DNA of 64,000 bases, taken from assembly GCA_964017155.1 (NCBI GenBank), contig OZ024862.1, forward strand, positions 44,872,962 through 44,936,961, given 5' to 3'. The position numbers and the translations under genes were made by a program. The notes beneath the pieces were generated by a model. The model was not told where the DNA came from and ran no database searches. It was given only the letters and a program-made list of their open reading frames with translations. The stretch comes from Oasisia sp. SBJ-2009. Its lineage: Eukaryota > Annelida > Polychaeta > Sabellida > Siboglinidae. How positions within the stretch are numbered: position 1 is the first letter of the stretch; the number at the start of each line of letters is the position of its first letter. Positions 34,545 through 46,285 of the stretch are shown here, piece after piece.

Positions 34545-36405
34545 TGAGGATTCTTCACCACAGATACAGCATTTGTAGCATTTCTGAACAGTGCTGAAAT
34601 AGATATGAATCTTTAAAGTAATTTTTTTAAATAATTATTTACCACATGGATCATATTTGTAGGGTACGCATGGATACAGACATGTGTCTTCAATTTACAA
34701 TTTTTTTAATTATTGTGTACCTCGTGTTTCACATTTGAATCGCCTGAGTGCGGTGTAGGCACGGACATGTTTCTTCAAACTACCACTTTATGAGAATTGT
34801 ATGGTTTATCCATAGTGTGGATAAGAACATGGGCCTTTAAATTACTACTACGTGAGAATTGTGCACCACAGGTATCACACTTGTATGGTTTATCACCAGT
34901 GTTGTCACGGACATGGGCCTTTAAATTACTACTACGTGAGAACTGTGCACCACAGGTATCACATTTGTGTGGTTTATCCCCAGTGTGGATACGAATATGG
35001 CTCTTCAAACTACTACTTTGTGAGAATTTTGAACCACATATATCACATTTGTATGGTTTATCCCCAGTGTGGACACGGACATGTGTCTTCAAATTACAAC
35101 TCTCTGGGAATTGTGCACCACAGGTATCACATTTATAAGGTTTATCCCCAGTGTGAATACGGAAATGTCTTTTCAAATGACCATTTCGTGAGAATTGTGC
35201 ACCACAGATATCACATTTGTGTGGTTTATCCCCAGTGTGGATACGGACATGGTTCTTCAAAACATTATGCTCTGAGAATTGTGCACCACAGGTATCACAT
35301 TTGTAAGGTTTATCCCCAGTGTGGATACGGACATGTTTCTTCAAACAACCACTCTCTGAGAATCGTGCACCACAGATATCACATTTATATGGTTTATCAC
35401 CAGTGTGGATACGGACATGGTTTTTGAAATGACCACTCTGTGAGAATTGTGCACCACATATATCACATTTGTATGGTTTATCTCCAGTGTGGATACGGAC
35501 ATGGTTCTTCAAATTGCCACTCTGTGAGAATTGTGCATCACAGGTATCACATTTGTAAGGTTTATCTCCGGTTTGGATACGGGCATGTTTCTTCAAATTA
35601 CTATTCCCTGAAAATTGTGCACCACAGGTATCACATTTGTTAGGTTTATCCCCCGTGTGGATACGGACATGGGTCTTCAACCCACTACTTTGTGAGAATT
35701 GTGCACCACAGGTATCACACTTATATGGTTTATCCCCTGTGTGGATACGGGCATGTTTCGTTAAACTACCACTGTGTGAGAATTTTGCACCACAGGCATC
35801 ACATTTGTAAGGTTTATCCCCTGTGTGGATATGGACGTGTAACTTCAAAGAGCCTCTATGTGAGAATTGTGCACCACACGTGTCACATTTGTATGGTTTA
35901 TCCCCAGTGTGGATATGGACATGTATCTTCAAATTACCATTTTGTGAAAATTGTGCACCACAGATATCACATTTGTAAGGTTTATCTCCGGTGTGGATAC
36001 GGATATGTTTCTTCAAATTACCATTCTCTGAGAATTGTGCACCACAGTTATCACATTTGTAAGGTTTGTCCCCAGTGTGGATACGGACATGGGTCTTCAA
36101 TCCACTACTTTGTGAGAATTGTGCACCACAGGTATCGCACTTATATGGTTTATCCCCAGTGTGGATACGGGCATGTTTCGTGAAACTACCACTGTGTGAG
36201 AATTGTTTACCACAGACTTCACATTTGTAAGGTGTATCCCCTTTGTGGATAGGAACGTGTGACTTCAAAGAGCCACTATATGGATTCTCACAAGTATGAA
36301 TGCGGACATGCCTCGTTAAGTGAATATTGTGTAAAAAAAAGTTTTCCACAAATTTCACATTTGAAACGTTTCTCTGTGGTACGAGTGTTCACATTCAAAG
36401 CCATA
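34545..36405 (-). pseudogene. C2H2 zinc-finger array B, about 17 fingers, broken N-terminus
   Basis: The main finger frame is 34775-36358 (527 codons) with TGDKPYKC linkers, as in array A. About 17 fingers are complete at Cys2; finger 8 ends HARIQ and finger 16 ends HVRDN, so each has lost its last His. The start ATG (about 36404, MALNVNTRTTEKRFKCEICG) runs into a different frame at a run of eight T (minus-strand reading) in the first finger. A TAA also lies just upstream of the ATG. The second finger is shortened (PYSGSLKSHVPIH). Degenerate finger pieces continue to 34545. It may be a decaying pseudogene or use an internal start. Same family and orientation as array A. Confidence 0.8.
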
Positions 36406-37330
36406 TTGAAATTACTTTAGGTGCTAACCTGTTGACATTCACCACACTTACTGGTTTCACCACAGCATGATTGATGCACACTTGTCTCTTCAAAGTGATG
36501 ATCTTCACTGCATAACGTTGTGTCACAATCGAGAGAGCATTTGTAAGTTACTGTATAATATTCAGTTAGACATGTAAATCATATGCACCATTTTTGAAGT
36601 TTCTCGCCAATGTTAGCATCAAAATGCAAGATTGAAGACACCACCTTTTGTAAAACGTTTTCAGAAGCGCTACACTTAAATGGTTTCTCCCAAATGTCAC
36701 TGTATATACACACCATTAAACTCAACACTGAGGAGAATGTCTCGTAGGTACATCAAAACAAAAAGGTGCTTCATCTTTCAGAGAGGATTTTAGTCACGAT
36801 TGATTGTTTCCATCCATGAAAGATTTGGTGTCTTCAGATATGAAAATAAATCATTGTTCCACAAGTCGCAATCACAAGATCTCTTCTTCTCAAAGTCTAA
36901 ATTGTGGTCGTTCAATGATATGACTTGCTACACTCCATTTTTATGGGGCCAAGGCGTGACACTTGTTATCTTCAATGTGTGTGATGTTTTACAGCTTTGT
37001 CACTTCATCACAGACACTTCCGATGTGAACACCTTTCGCCAGAAGTGACATTTGTCTGAAACAACAACAGGAAAGGTTAGTGACTCTACCTGACACGTAT
37101 CTACCTGAGACAATACATTAGTCAATTTAGAGAGGCATCATTTCGTAATTTGTGATCAGCATCTTTGCGGATGTGGTCCGCCTGTTCCGCTCATTCGGGT
37201 CCAACATGATTTGGCCCAAAATGGCTTCGGCCCAGTCTGACGGATGATTCAGCCTACACTTTACTTTGTTGAAATCTGTGTCGGAAGTTTCGAAAACTTA
37301 TCGATGGAAGAATCTGTCCACACTCTTTAT
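36406..37330 (-). other. 5' region of zinc-finger array B
   Basis: Third copy of the flank seen at 1-700 and 26400-27150. The minus strand reads YKCSLDCDTTLC and CCGETSKCGECQQVST upstream of the start, then a stop. The homology with the window's left end continues through 37325-37560 and, beyond the TA tract, at 37740-37880 (matching about 3650-3760). Confidence 0.65.
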
Positions 37331-37622
37331 ATGGGTCATATGTACATATGTAAGCACGCTCAAAATGATGCATATTTTTGGTTATTTGTGTATAATGTAT
37401 TAACAAAATGATATGTAAATATATAAATATATATATATATAAATAATAAATCTGTATATATTGCATGCCTGCATATATATAAATATATTGAATTCAGATT
37501 TAGAGAGGTGGCATACATATCATATATATATACTTATATGACAAGTATATGTAACTATAATATATATATAATAAATTAACTAAATGTTACATACATATTG
37601 TTTTATATATAACAATAATACA

Positions 37623-37627
<5 letters not shown>

Positions 37628-37695
<68 letters not shown>
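37628..37695. repeat. (TA)n microsatellite
   Basis: A pure TA run. Sequence on either side is paralogous to the first 3.8 kb of the window. From 37900 to 38270 nothing is recognisable. Confidence 0.95.
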
Positions 37696-37698
<3 letters not shown>

Positions 37699-38272
37699 GT
37701 GTATATATACATACATAACATGCAATTAAAGAATACAAATAGGGTTCCCACTACAAGGAATAGGCAAGTGGAAGCAGGACGGATAAGCAATTATTGTTAT
37801 CACACACTGGATATCAATATTACAGTTGATTCAAAGACAGCTCGTCAATCAGACAGATTAAAGGCTACAAAGGTAATTGATAATTTCTCTAAAAAATAAT
37901 AATAGTACACATACATATACAAAAATAGATACATAATAATGCAGATATGCAGTACGATTTTTCAGTTTAAAAATCCTTTCACAAAACAATCTTCTACAAC
38001 AGTATGAAAGTTTGTAGTAACATGGGTAATAATATCAATGATCAGTCTTTATTACATATATAAAGTATTGGATCATACATTAATATTTATCCAAAATACA
38101 TAGCAATGATTTTTTTAGGGAATTCATGCAAATAATAATTACATAAGTGTTTAACTTGATGCATTTCCTTTCAACACACTCGTAGATGGTTTTCATTGCA
38201 TGGTATAGTGTTTATTTATACACTGTAATTAGTTGCTGTGTCTAGATTAATTTTAGGTAACATTACTTAATT

Positions 38273-39750
38273 ATGCTACGCACACACCGTGCACACACCA
38301 ACCGACTAGTTGGCGTTAAAGCAGTCAGCCGACTGCAGTCAGTTGGTGTGCGCGCAACTTTAAGCCGACGGTCGGCATTATTGCGCCGATTAACGCCGAT
38401 TCAAATGTTGAATCGGCGTTAATCCGCAGTTGGCGTTAGATAAGGAGATATCCGGTGACAACTTGGCGCCGCAGCCGTATATCCGATGACGAGTCGGCTG
38501 GTGTGTGCACGCTTTTTTCATAATGCTACGCACACAGCAACCGATTAGTTGGCGTTAAAGCAGTCGGCCGACTGCAGTCGGTTGGTGTGTGCGCAACTTT
38601 ACGCCGACGGTCGGCGTTATTGCGCCGATTCAAATGTTGAATCGGCGTTAATCGCAGTCGGCGTTAATCCGCAGTCGGCGTTAGATCCGACGGTCGACGT
38701 TAAGTTTGCCATTGGAAATCATAGGGTCTTCATGTGATAAACCTCGTCATACCTATGCCCGGCGTATTTTTTTGTTTTCAAGCCTACTCTGACCACAAGG
38801 TTTACATTTTTATTTTCACATTTCACTGACCTGGCGGGTAACGCTATTTTTAGAAAGTGGTATATTGTTTTTCCTAACCCCGTTGACCCATTACCGTATT
38901 TTATTTATGCCGGAGCAACAAATAAATGTAATTTTGCCTGTTTCCCGCTTCCAGTCGGATTGTCCGTTTTATCTTGTAAAAAGCGCTACGGCTGGTGGCG
39001 CCGCTACCGGGGGCATAAATTAAAAGCCTTACAAATTCGCAAAGCGGCGCTAGCGGTGAACAACGTTTTTGAGGATTTCGTCGGTTGTGACTGGTTACAT
39101 TTCAAGATAACTGTTAATTGGAACGGATAAATATAATATTCTTTATATAAATTACAATTCGGCGCTACGCTTTTCTTTGCTGGAACACTGGACAAGACAT
39201 TTCGTCGTGAACGCTGACGGCGAATCTCCGTCTTCCTACGTAACATATTTCGTTTACAGGATTGCCGTTTCACGTACTTTAGTTTCGAAAAATTTACCAA
39301 GTGTTATTGTAGGTGTACATCGTTAAATCCGTGGTCATTGGCAACCATTCCATAAAGCAATTGAAATTAATATTTTTACGCAATTCTTCGATGAAATTTA
39401 CGTCCCTGGCTCTCTTTCGCCGCCAAATCAAATGTGGGCAAAAATTCTCAAAGCGACGCTACCGTTGGAAACTTAGAGGAAATCGTTGGATACGACTAAA
39501 AATTATACTTCAACTTCAACATAACTGTTAACTGGAACGGTGATATTTTGAGTAAACACAAAATGAGTAAACACGCGAATTAATAGTGGATTTGAGGATA
39601 TCGCTAGCGCCCACGGATGAGTGCGGTTGGTGTGTGCGGGCAGCAGTCGGCGTTAGTCGGCGGAATTAATTTGCGTCTACCACGTACCACTGCTAACGCC
39701 AACTGCCAACTACAGTCGGCGTTAATCGGTTGGTGTGTGCCTAGCAGAAT
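38273..39750. mobile_element. DNA element with inverted ends and subterminal GTCGGCGTTA repeats
   Basis: The left end TGCTACGCACACACC...CACACACCAACCGACT and the right end, read on the minus strand, CTGCTAGGCACACACCAACC, are inverted copies. The left terminal block of about 230 bp is duplicated (38276-38510, 38520-38700). Many copies of (A/G)TCGGCGTTA and GCCGACTGCAGTCGG palindromes cluster at both ends, which is typical of transposase binding sites. The interior (38750-39600) has a repeated ATAACTGTTAA(T/C)TGGAACGG but no transposase. Non-autonomous element of unknown superfamily. Confidence 0.7.
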
Positions 39751-40395
39751 TTTTCTTGTATAATTCTGTTGTATTGAATACATTAAATTATATTAAATTT
39801 GTACCAGTTTTTTTCGTATTACTAATTTATTTATTACTTTTACATTGTTTTTATTTATTTACACACATCTTTCATTTGAAATGCAAAAACAATCTCACAA
39901 TAGATATGTACATTAAAATTATCAAATGACGCTTATACTTTCTATTCAAAGTTAAGTGGATGTACACAAATATTTGTATCATATTTTCCTACAAAACATT
40001 GTCATATATTTGTTTAATGTTAATATTTCTGTTCAGTTCGTTGAGAAAAAATGCGCATACATTACAGATTATAAACACGGAATTCGAGACAACTGCGTCT
40101 AGTCCTCTAGACTCTAGTTTTAAACAGTTTAGCAAACATGATAGTTACGAATATTTGTTTTCACCACCTATATTATACAATGTAAACACAAGAAGAAGCA
40201 CACCTGGCACATGGAAACAAAGACAAGTACTGTACGTGTACTGGGTAAACACAGGTTGTCCACGTGGACATATACTCGTTACTCATTGGTCGAAAAATGC
40301 CTTCTGGCAGAACCTACCTGGAGATTCAAAACGAGCCGCGTGGGCCGCCCGTTCGTATCACGTGCGCTCGCGTCTATAAATTATTTACTCACTGC

Positions 40396-40400
<5 letters not shown>
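39751..40400. other. No convincing gene; one 139-codon open frame
   Basis: The frame 39960-40379 starts with a hydrophobic stretch (ICLMLIFLFSS) and is not low complexity. However, it has no recognised domain or flanking signals, and it overlaps another open frame. I treat it as chance unless a transcript supports it. Confidence 0.3.

Positions 40401-40466
<66 letters not shown>
40401..40466. repeat. (TA)n microsatellite
   Basis: A TA run directly left of the inverted arm pair. Confidence 0.95.
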
Positions 40467-40471
<5 letters not shown>

Positions 40472-40478
40472 AGTGTGT

Positions 40479-41277
40479 GCAACTTCAGCGTCCCGCCGAG
40501 TCAAACGCCCACCTTTTTAACACCAGATCCGCTCCCTCGATTTACCAGCACCGAGTATGAAGATCACATATGCATGTCCCATAAAATGTCTACACACCAC
40601 CAACTTTTCGTAACCGAAGGATCCACTGTTATTACCAAAAAGAAGCCTTTAGTGACGTGCTCAATAATATGTGAGCCGTATGAAGGTATTTTTCCGGAAG
40701 TGACCCGGCGACCCCGCGTGGGACACCTTGTGTGCGTTATGTTCTCCCCAAAAAATTCAAGTCGCGAGGAGACGCTGTATTTTGCGAAGCAAAACGTAAT
40801 CTCTTGTAGGGTCCTCATCGCACGAAGTTGCTTTTTCCTTTGTCAATATTCTTCTTGATACAATCGAAATACAATAACGTAAACACTAATAAAAAATTAC
40901 TTCAAGTACAGCCACTTGTATGGGATACATCATCATTCAATGAAAATTTATCTGGAACTGGCGAAGCTTCGCACAATACGGCGTCTCCTCGCGACTTGAA
41001 TTTTTGGGGGCGAGCATAACGCACACAAGGTGTCCCACGCGGGGTCGCCGGGTCACTTCCGGAAAAATACCTTCATACGGCTCACATATTATTGAGCACG
41101 TCACTAAAGGCTTCTTTTTGGTAATAACAGTGGATCCTTCGGTTACGAAAAGTTGGTGGTGTGTAGACATTTTATTGGACATGCATATGTGATCTTCATA
41201 CTCGGTGCTGGTAAATCGAGGGAGCGGATCTGGTGTTAAAAAGGTGGGCGTTTGACTCGGCGGGACGCTGAAGTTGC
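40479..41277. repeat. 312-bp inverted repeat pair with matching open frames
   Basis: Arms 40479-40790 and 40966-41277 are the same length and differ at about six positions by eye; the spacer is 175 bp. Each arm, read outward-in from GCAACTTCAGCGTCCCG, is open for about 100 codons in the same frame (landmarks TFLTPDPLPRF, STEYEDHICMS, LVTCSIICEPYEG, RRPRVGHLVCVM). I recognise no domain. Each arm begins after CTTCAG, which could be a 3' splice site, so an exon duplicated in inverted orientation is one option; a foldback transposon is another. The right arm ends exactly where the lectin-EGF array begins. Confidence 0.8.
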
Positions 41278-41735
41278 GACAACGGTGGCACTTGCACGGA
41301 GAACGATGCTTCTTACAAGTGTAAATGCTCGTCGAAATGGACAGGAACAAATTGCAGTCTAGTGAAAGATCTTACTAAAGAACAAAAGGAAGTAAAACAA
41401 AAGCCTAAAGAACAAAATGAAGTAAATAAAACAAATAAAGAACAAAACGAAGTAAAACAAAGCCTAAAGAACAAAAGAAAGTAACGGGGATGTCTGCGAT
41501 GATGAAGGTGATTATCGGTACGGCGGTGGGTATAGGCGTTGTGGTTGCTGCAGGATGTGGCGTAGCTGCCTGTGGTGCGTGTCCGACTAAAAGAGATATA
41601 GCAGCAAAATTGCCAGCCGCCAGGGGAATGAAATCAGTAAGATCGAGAGTACAGAGAAGCACGGAGTTAGGAGACGACGATGAAGAGGAAGATGAAGAGG
41701 AAGATGAAGAGGAAGATGCGGTGTCATCGATTTGA
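41278..41735 (+). pseudogene. Lectin-EGF gene copy 0, 3' end only
   Basis: Begins inside the last EGF domain (GGTCTENDASYKCKCSSKW) and continues through the KEQ-rich spacer, the transmembrane segment and the acidic tail. One base is missing in the spacer (GTAAAACAAAGCC where the intact copy has an extra A), so the transmembrane part (from MSAMMKVIIGTAVG, 41490) lies in another frame. Everything upstream is absent. Dead fragment. Confidence 0.9.
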
Positions 41736-42689
41736 GACTATATTGCAGGATCATTTCTTTAGCTATGATTTCGCAGACAACAAAGCTTCAAAACAGGCCT
41801 ATCTAATGGTGTATATGTATTTATTATAAAACCTGCTGTACAAATGATATTGTGACGTGAAGTGTACATTACCCGTACAGCTGCAGACAGGCCACACTTT
41901 ACTATCAGTGATCGTAACAGTTTGAAGTTGCCCAGGCGTCTGCCAAAGAGTGCAACACCGTGGAAATTAATCAATGAAATGCTTTGCGTTTTGTTTTGAA
42001 TTCATTGTTTTACAAGTGGATAAAGAAAGGTGACAGAAGGACAGGAACTGGGCGGACTTTGAATGATTAAAAGCGTTTCCGGAGACAAACTACTAGAAGA
42101 CAAATAAAATTGATATATCTATCGATTCTTGATGTTAGTAAATGTGTTCGTTTTTGAAATTTACAAGTGCATAGTATTCAACATGGATAATAACACATTG
42201 ACGTTGTCAAAAACACTCATTTGAATTACCCGTTATGCTTGTCAAAACATGATTAAATCAGCGGTGTTCTTTCATGCCTCACGAGACATGACGATCATTG
42301 TAACACACAGTAAAAAAACTGCATATCTCTGCACAAAAGTCGACCTAGCGTCGTGTTCAACATATAGAAAGTACGCACCGTCTGTTTTTCTCTTCTACCA
42401 CTGAGACTCACGTAGTAGCAGTTAGCTGCAAAAGATTATATGACTAGACGACAACAATAATGTTTTGGTACAATTAAGCAACACTTGAGATTCAAAGCAA
42501 ATCCCATAAAGCAAGTGAATTCAGAAGAATGGTTTATCAAGCGTGCGAGTATTGAAGGATGAATAATAAAGGTAACTATTCTTTGCATCGAGACATCACA
42601 CAATGCACAGCAAGTGACACACAATTAACACAGGCAGACACATTACACAAATAAACACCTACTAATCTGTGCATCAACTTATTATTCAC
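41736..42689. other. 3' flank of lectin-EGF copy 0
   Basis: No gene. Nearly identical to 51787-52742, including the candidate polyadenylation signal AATAAA about 370 bp after the stop. Small open frames on the minus strand are conserved only because the whole block is duplicated. Confidence 0.75.
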
Positions 42690-42884
42690 TACACCTGGAT
42701 CGCCATACCTGGATTGTCACACCTGGATCGCCACACCTGGATCACCACACCTCGATCGCCACACCTGGATCACCACACCTGGATCTCCACACCTGGATCA
42801 CACACTTGGATCACCACACCTGGATCACACACCTGGATCACCACACCTGGATCACCACACCTAGATCACCACACCTGGATCACC
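42690..42884. repeat. Minisatellite (CACACCTGGATCAC)n, copy 0
   Basis: About 13-14 units with occasional shortening. It falls in what would be the intron before the first allantoinase exon. The peptide-like open frame across it (repeating HLDHHTWITTPGSP) is an artefact. Confidence 0.95.
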
Positions 42885-42977
42885 CTATGGAAACTGACTG
42901 CTAAGCCATTGACGTGATGTCGCCTCTGTCTGAGAGCTTGAGACACTGTTGTATTCTTTCCGTCCCGCTGCCCATAG

Positions 42978-43116
42978 GAGCGGCTGTGGTAGGCGCTGAA
43001 GGACGGAGACATCGACATGGTGGTGAGCGACAATTTCCCCTGCACGGCCGACCTCAAGCTCATTGAAGCCGGCGACTTCCTGCAGGCGTGGGGCGGCATC
43101 GCCTAGCTGCAGTTCG
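42978..43116 (+). pseudogene. Allantoinase exon (a), copy 0, two stop codons
   Basis: The 139-nt exon lies between CCCATAG and GTAGGT and reads [19 protein letters not shown]...[11 protein letters not shown], a conserved part of allantoinase (relatives have the DHSPC pattern). TAG codons at the fifth codon and after GGIA kill it. The expected next exons are missing from this unit, because a 2.3-kb deletion joins 44370 to the next promoter. Confidence 0.88.
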
Positions 43117-44370
43117 GTAGGTCACTAGAAGGAGACGGACTATCTCTCACATATCAAACAACTCCAAGCGTTATTACGAATACGAATACATTTATTTCAG
43201 GTAAAAGAAAACATATACAGTATGAACATACACACGCATAGCCTCTAAAAGGTAAATATGTTAAACAATGAGTAGATAAAATTAAATTAGGTTATCCGTT
43301 AGATAAGTGTAAAAGTGTAGTATACCAGATAAAAAAAATAATGATCAATATGTCTGATTGTATAATAAATATGAATTTACACATTTAGATAAACACAATT
43401 TGAAAATAAAAAAGTTAAAAGGTGAATGGATAAAATAAATAAAATGGTAAGTTGTATAAACAAAACTAATAAAAACACATTTGGTAGACATTATATATAT
43501 CTTACTAGTGTACAGTATTAAATAAACGCGCCAACATAATGATAACAATCATCATAATGTCTTACCAAGTGCTGAATACAATCCTTTGTTTTGACTAAAG
43601 CGCTGAACAAAATGTTCATAACTGTATGGCACCAATATAAATATAAAAAAGCTATTTTTTAAAAGATGCGTCTTAAGCACCATCTTAGACGAAAAGGTAG
43701 TGTCACACTGTTTGACTGACGTCAGCATATTGTTCGACAGTAGAGGGACCACATTAGCGAAAGCTCGTTTTCCGAACTATTTACATGTATGTACACACCC
43801 GTGAACTGACATACATCCCGGATTTGATGGTGTCAAAATAAAGTTTTATTATTATTATTATTATTATTGAAGCGTGTGGGTGGCACTTTTAGGAGACCAG
43901 CCGAATTTGTGAGACTATTCGAAAGAAGGTCGGATACATATTGCGGTGCAAGTCCGTGGAGTGCCTAGAATGTAACCAAGATAATTTTTAAACGAAATTC
44001 CGACTTGGATTAATAACCAATGCATGCAATATTGGTGTTATGTGTTCGTGCTTGATATTTCGCGTCATCAGACGAGCAATAGTGTTCTGAATTATATCCA
44101 ATGGTATCACAGTTTGTCAAAAACAATTATCCACCCGTTTATCTTTTCAACTTGCGAGATTTCTTAGTTGTGTAGTCTTCTTAGACTGAACCAAGAAACC
44201 GACAATGAATTGCGATTTATTTTATCATAGTATCCGCCATCCCTTGGCATTGTTTTATTTGCCATTATATCATACAATAACAGCGAATATGTTTAGAATA
44301 ATTTGAACTCATGTTTGGGTAACATGAAATTGATAATTTATTTTGCTTGGTAGTTTCACGACTACTAAAC
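43117..44370. other. Intron-derived sequence of the array unit
   Basis: Matches 53155-54190 and 46283-47173 piecewise. No coding sequence. At 43778-43868 there is a 91-bp insertion unique to this copy. The block ends abruptly at 44370, where the next unit's promoter begins (GTTGCCTTGTGGGATAGC). Confidence 0.75.
43778..43868 (+). mobile_element. 91-bp LINE 3'-end insertion with (ATT)n tail
   Basis: Present only here; the paralogous sites at about 46665 and 53824 are uninterrupted (CCGAACGACTTGAA). The insert ends AAAATAAAGTTTTATTATT..., like the tail of a CR1/L2-type LINE. Five bases of target (GACTT) are missing. It arose after the tandem duplication. Confidence 0.75.
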
Positions 44371-44547
44371 GTTGCCTTGTGGGATAGCACAACCGGACAC
44401 GTGGGGTATTATGGGCAATCTAGATATGCTTACGTCATCGATCATTACTGTCGTGTGGTTTGTTAAATCACGCACCCGCTGACGTAACCAATTTAGGGTC
44501 TACTCAAGATTATTTCCGTCACGATACCACAATAACCTCGAACAATT

Positions 44548-46285
44548 ATGCGTCGCCAGCACCTGAGAGCTGCGTTGGTCGCGAAAATAAGTAATGTAAT
44601 CGCTGCGCCGATGGCCCTAATACTGGTTCTTGTGTCAATCTACAGTATAAGGGCTGGACAAATTGGTGGTCGTTACAGACGACTTTCCAAGTGTTCGCTA
44701 AAGTGCTTGAATGGAGGAACGTGTAAGCTTAGTTCTAACGGGACAGCGTATTGCCAGTGTCCGCGAGGAACTGATCTCCCGCTTTGCCACAACGTAACGG
44801 TTTGGTCGGCTGGAAAAAACGCAACGTAATCCACAACTTCACAGCCTCAGCTTGGCGCTTCCTGTGCGGTAAAAAGGTTAGGTTCTGATTCCCCTTGCTC
44901 ACTCACCGCGAAACACAAACATCCCTGGTGGAGGGTACATCTGGGATTAGTGGTGGCAGTTCGGAGAGTGCAACTAGAGACGAAGGATTCTGCAAATGTT
45001 TCGTTTGTGGATGTTAAAGTTGGCATCTACCGCGGCGTGTACGGGTTGTGTGAGTACTCAGACAATGTTCGTTTCGTTGGAAGATACTACGATTGTCATA
45101 ACCATTTAGGAGACGTCGTGGCGTTGATAGTAGAACGTGAAAATGAAATGCAGTTGTCGTTGTGCGAAGTGTCCGTTTATGGAGAACCTCATCTAGGCTC
45201 CCCGTGTTGGAGCAATCCCTGTGGTAATGGGGGAAGTTGCAAGCCAGATGGATGTTATTATACGTGTGTCTGCCCAAAGCGTTGGTCTGGAACAAACTGC
45301 GAAGGAAAGAATTGGGCATACCATGCAGTCACCTTGATGCGAAAGGCTTCCAGTGATGTACCACAATATGTTAATAATACTGTTGATGGAAATAGAGAAG
45401 ATATGATGAGGCATGGCAATGATAACCTATGTTCAGCATCCGCATTATTTACAGATCCATTGTATGCGCTTGGTTTTTCTGCTTGGATCGAAATACGACA
45501 GATTTTAATGGTGAATCGCCAGGATTGTTGTTCATTTCGATGTTTTAATACACCGTGACAAGCTATGTGGAGCCAGGCGACATAACATGTCAGGTGTTGC
45601 ATGGAAATATATCTGGTGTGTTCCTGTTGCTATAGGAAGAATTGTGAACATTACGTTTTACGGTCTTCAGGTCATTTCTTTGTGCGAAGTGGAAATATAT
45701 GGTGTCCCAGTGCCATGTCGGAGCAATCCATGCAATAATGGAAAAACGTGTCGCCGAATTGGGAATAACAATTCTTATGAATGTCTCTGCCCACCTGGTT
45801 TCAATGGTTCTAACTGCACTGATGCAATTCCATGGTGGAGTACACCGTGTCACAATGGTGGCTCCTGCCGAAATACCAAAATGCGGAACGTCTATCAGTG
45901 CTTCTGTCCTGGAAACATGATGGGTTCAAATTGTGAAGATTTCAAGCCATGCTGGAGCAATCCGTGTCACAATGGTGGCTCTTGCCGAACTACTGAAATG
46001 TCGAACGTCTATCAGAGCTTCTGCCCTGGAAACACGACGGGTTCAAATTGTGAAGATTTCAAGCCATGCTGGGGCAATCCGTGTCACAATGGTGGTTCTT
46101 GCCGAAATACTGAAATGTCGAACGTCTATCAGTGCTTCTGTCCTGGAAACACGACGGGTTCAAATTGTGAAGATTTCAAGCCATGCTGGAGCAATCCGTG
46201 CGACAACGATGGCACTTGCACGGAGAACGATGCTTCTTACACGTGTAAATGTTCGTCGAAATGGGCAGGAACAAATTGCATTTGA
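44548..46285 (+). pseudogene. Lectin-EGF gene copy 1, disrupted
   Basis: Starts with the same promoter and ATG as the intact copy. A TAA replaces CAA at 44827 (after SAGKNA). A deletion in the second lectin-like domain near 45536 (CCSFRCFNTP, then stop) changes the frame. The EGF domains 3-7 follow in frame from 45587. The end is a deletion junction inside the codon after NCI, where the sequence jumps to the intron block (TTTGAAAATAAAAAAG) and hits TGA, so spacer, membrane anchor and acidic tail are lost. Not functional as a membrane protein. Confidence 0.92.

Noticed and set aside
24786..36358. CRISPR-like or satellite-like regular repeats of 84 bp
   Set aside because: The period and content are those of zinc-finger codons; there are no unique spacers and the organism is an animal.
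38549..39531. Small frames inside the GTCGGCGTTA element
   Set aside because: Short, basic, not conserved between the internal repeats; no transposase motif.
42669..42917. Repetitive 82-codon protein (HLDHHTWITTPGSP type)
   Set aside because: Translation of the CACACCTGGATCAC minisatellite, which lies in an intron position and differs between copies.
45014..45602. Minus-strand frames of about 100 codons in the lectin-EGF copies
   Set aside because: They overlap the coding strand of the EGF and lectin domains and show no domain of their own; they recur only because the gene is duplicated.
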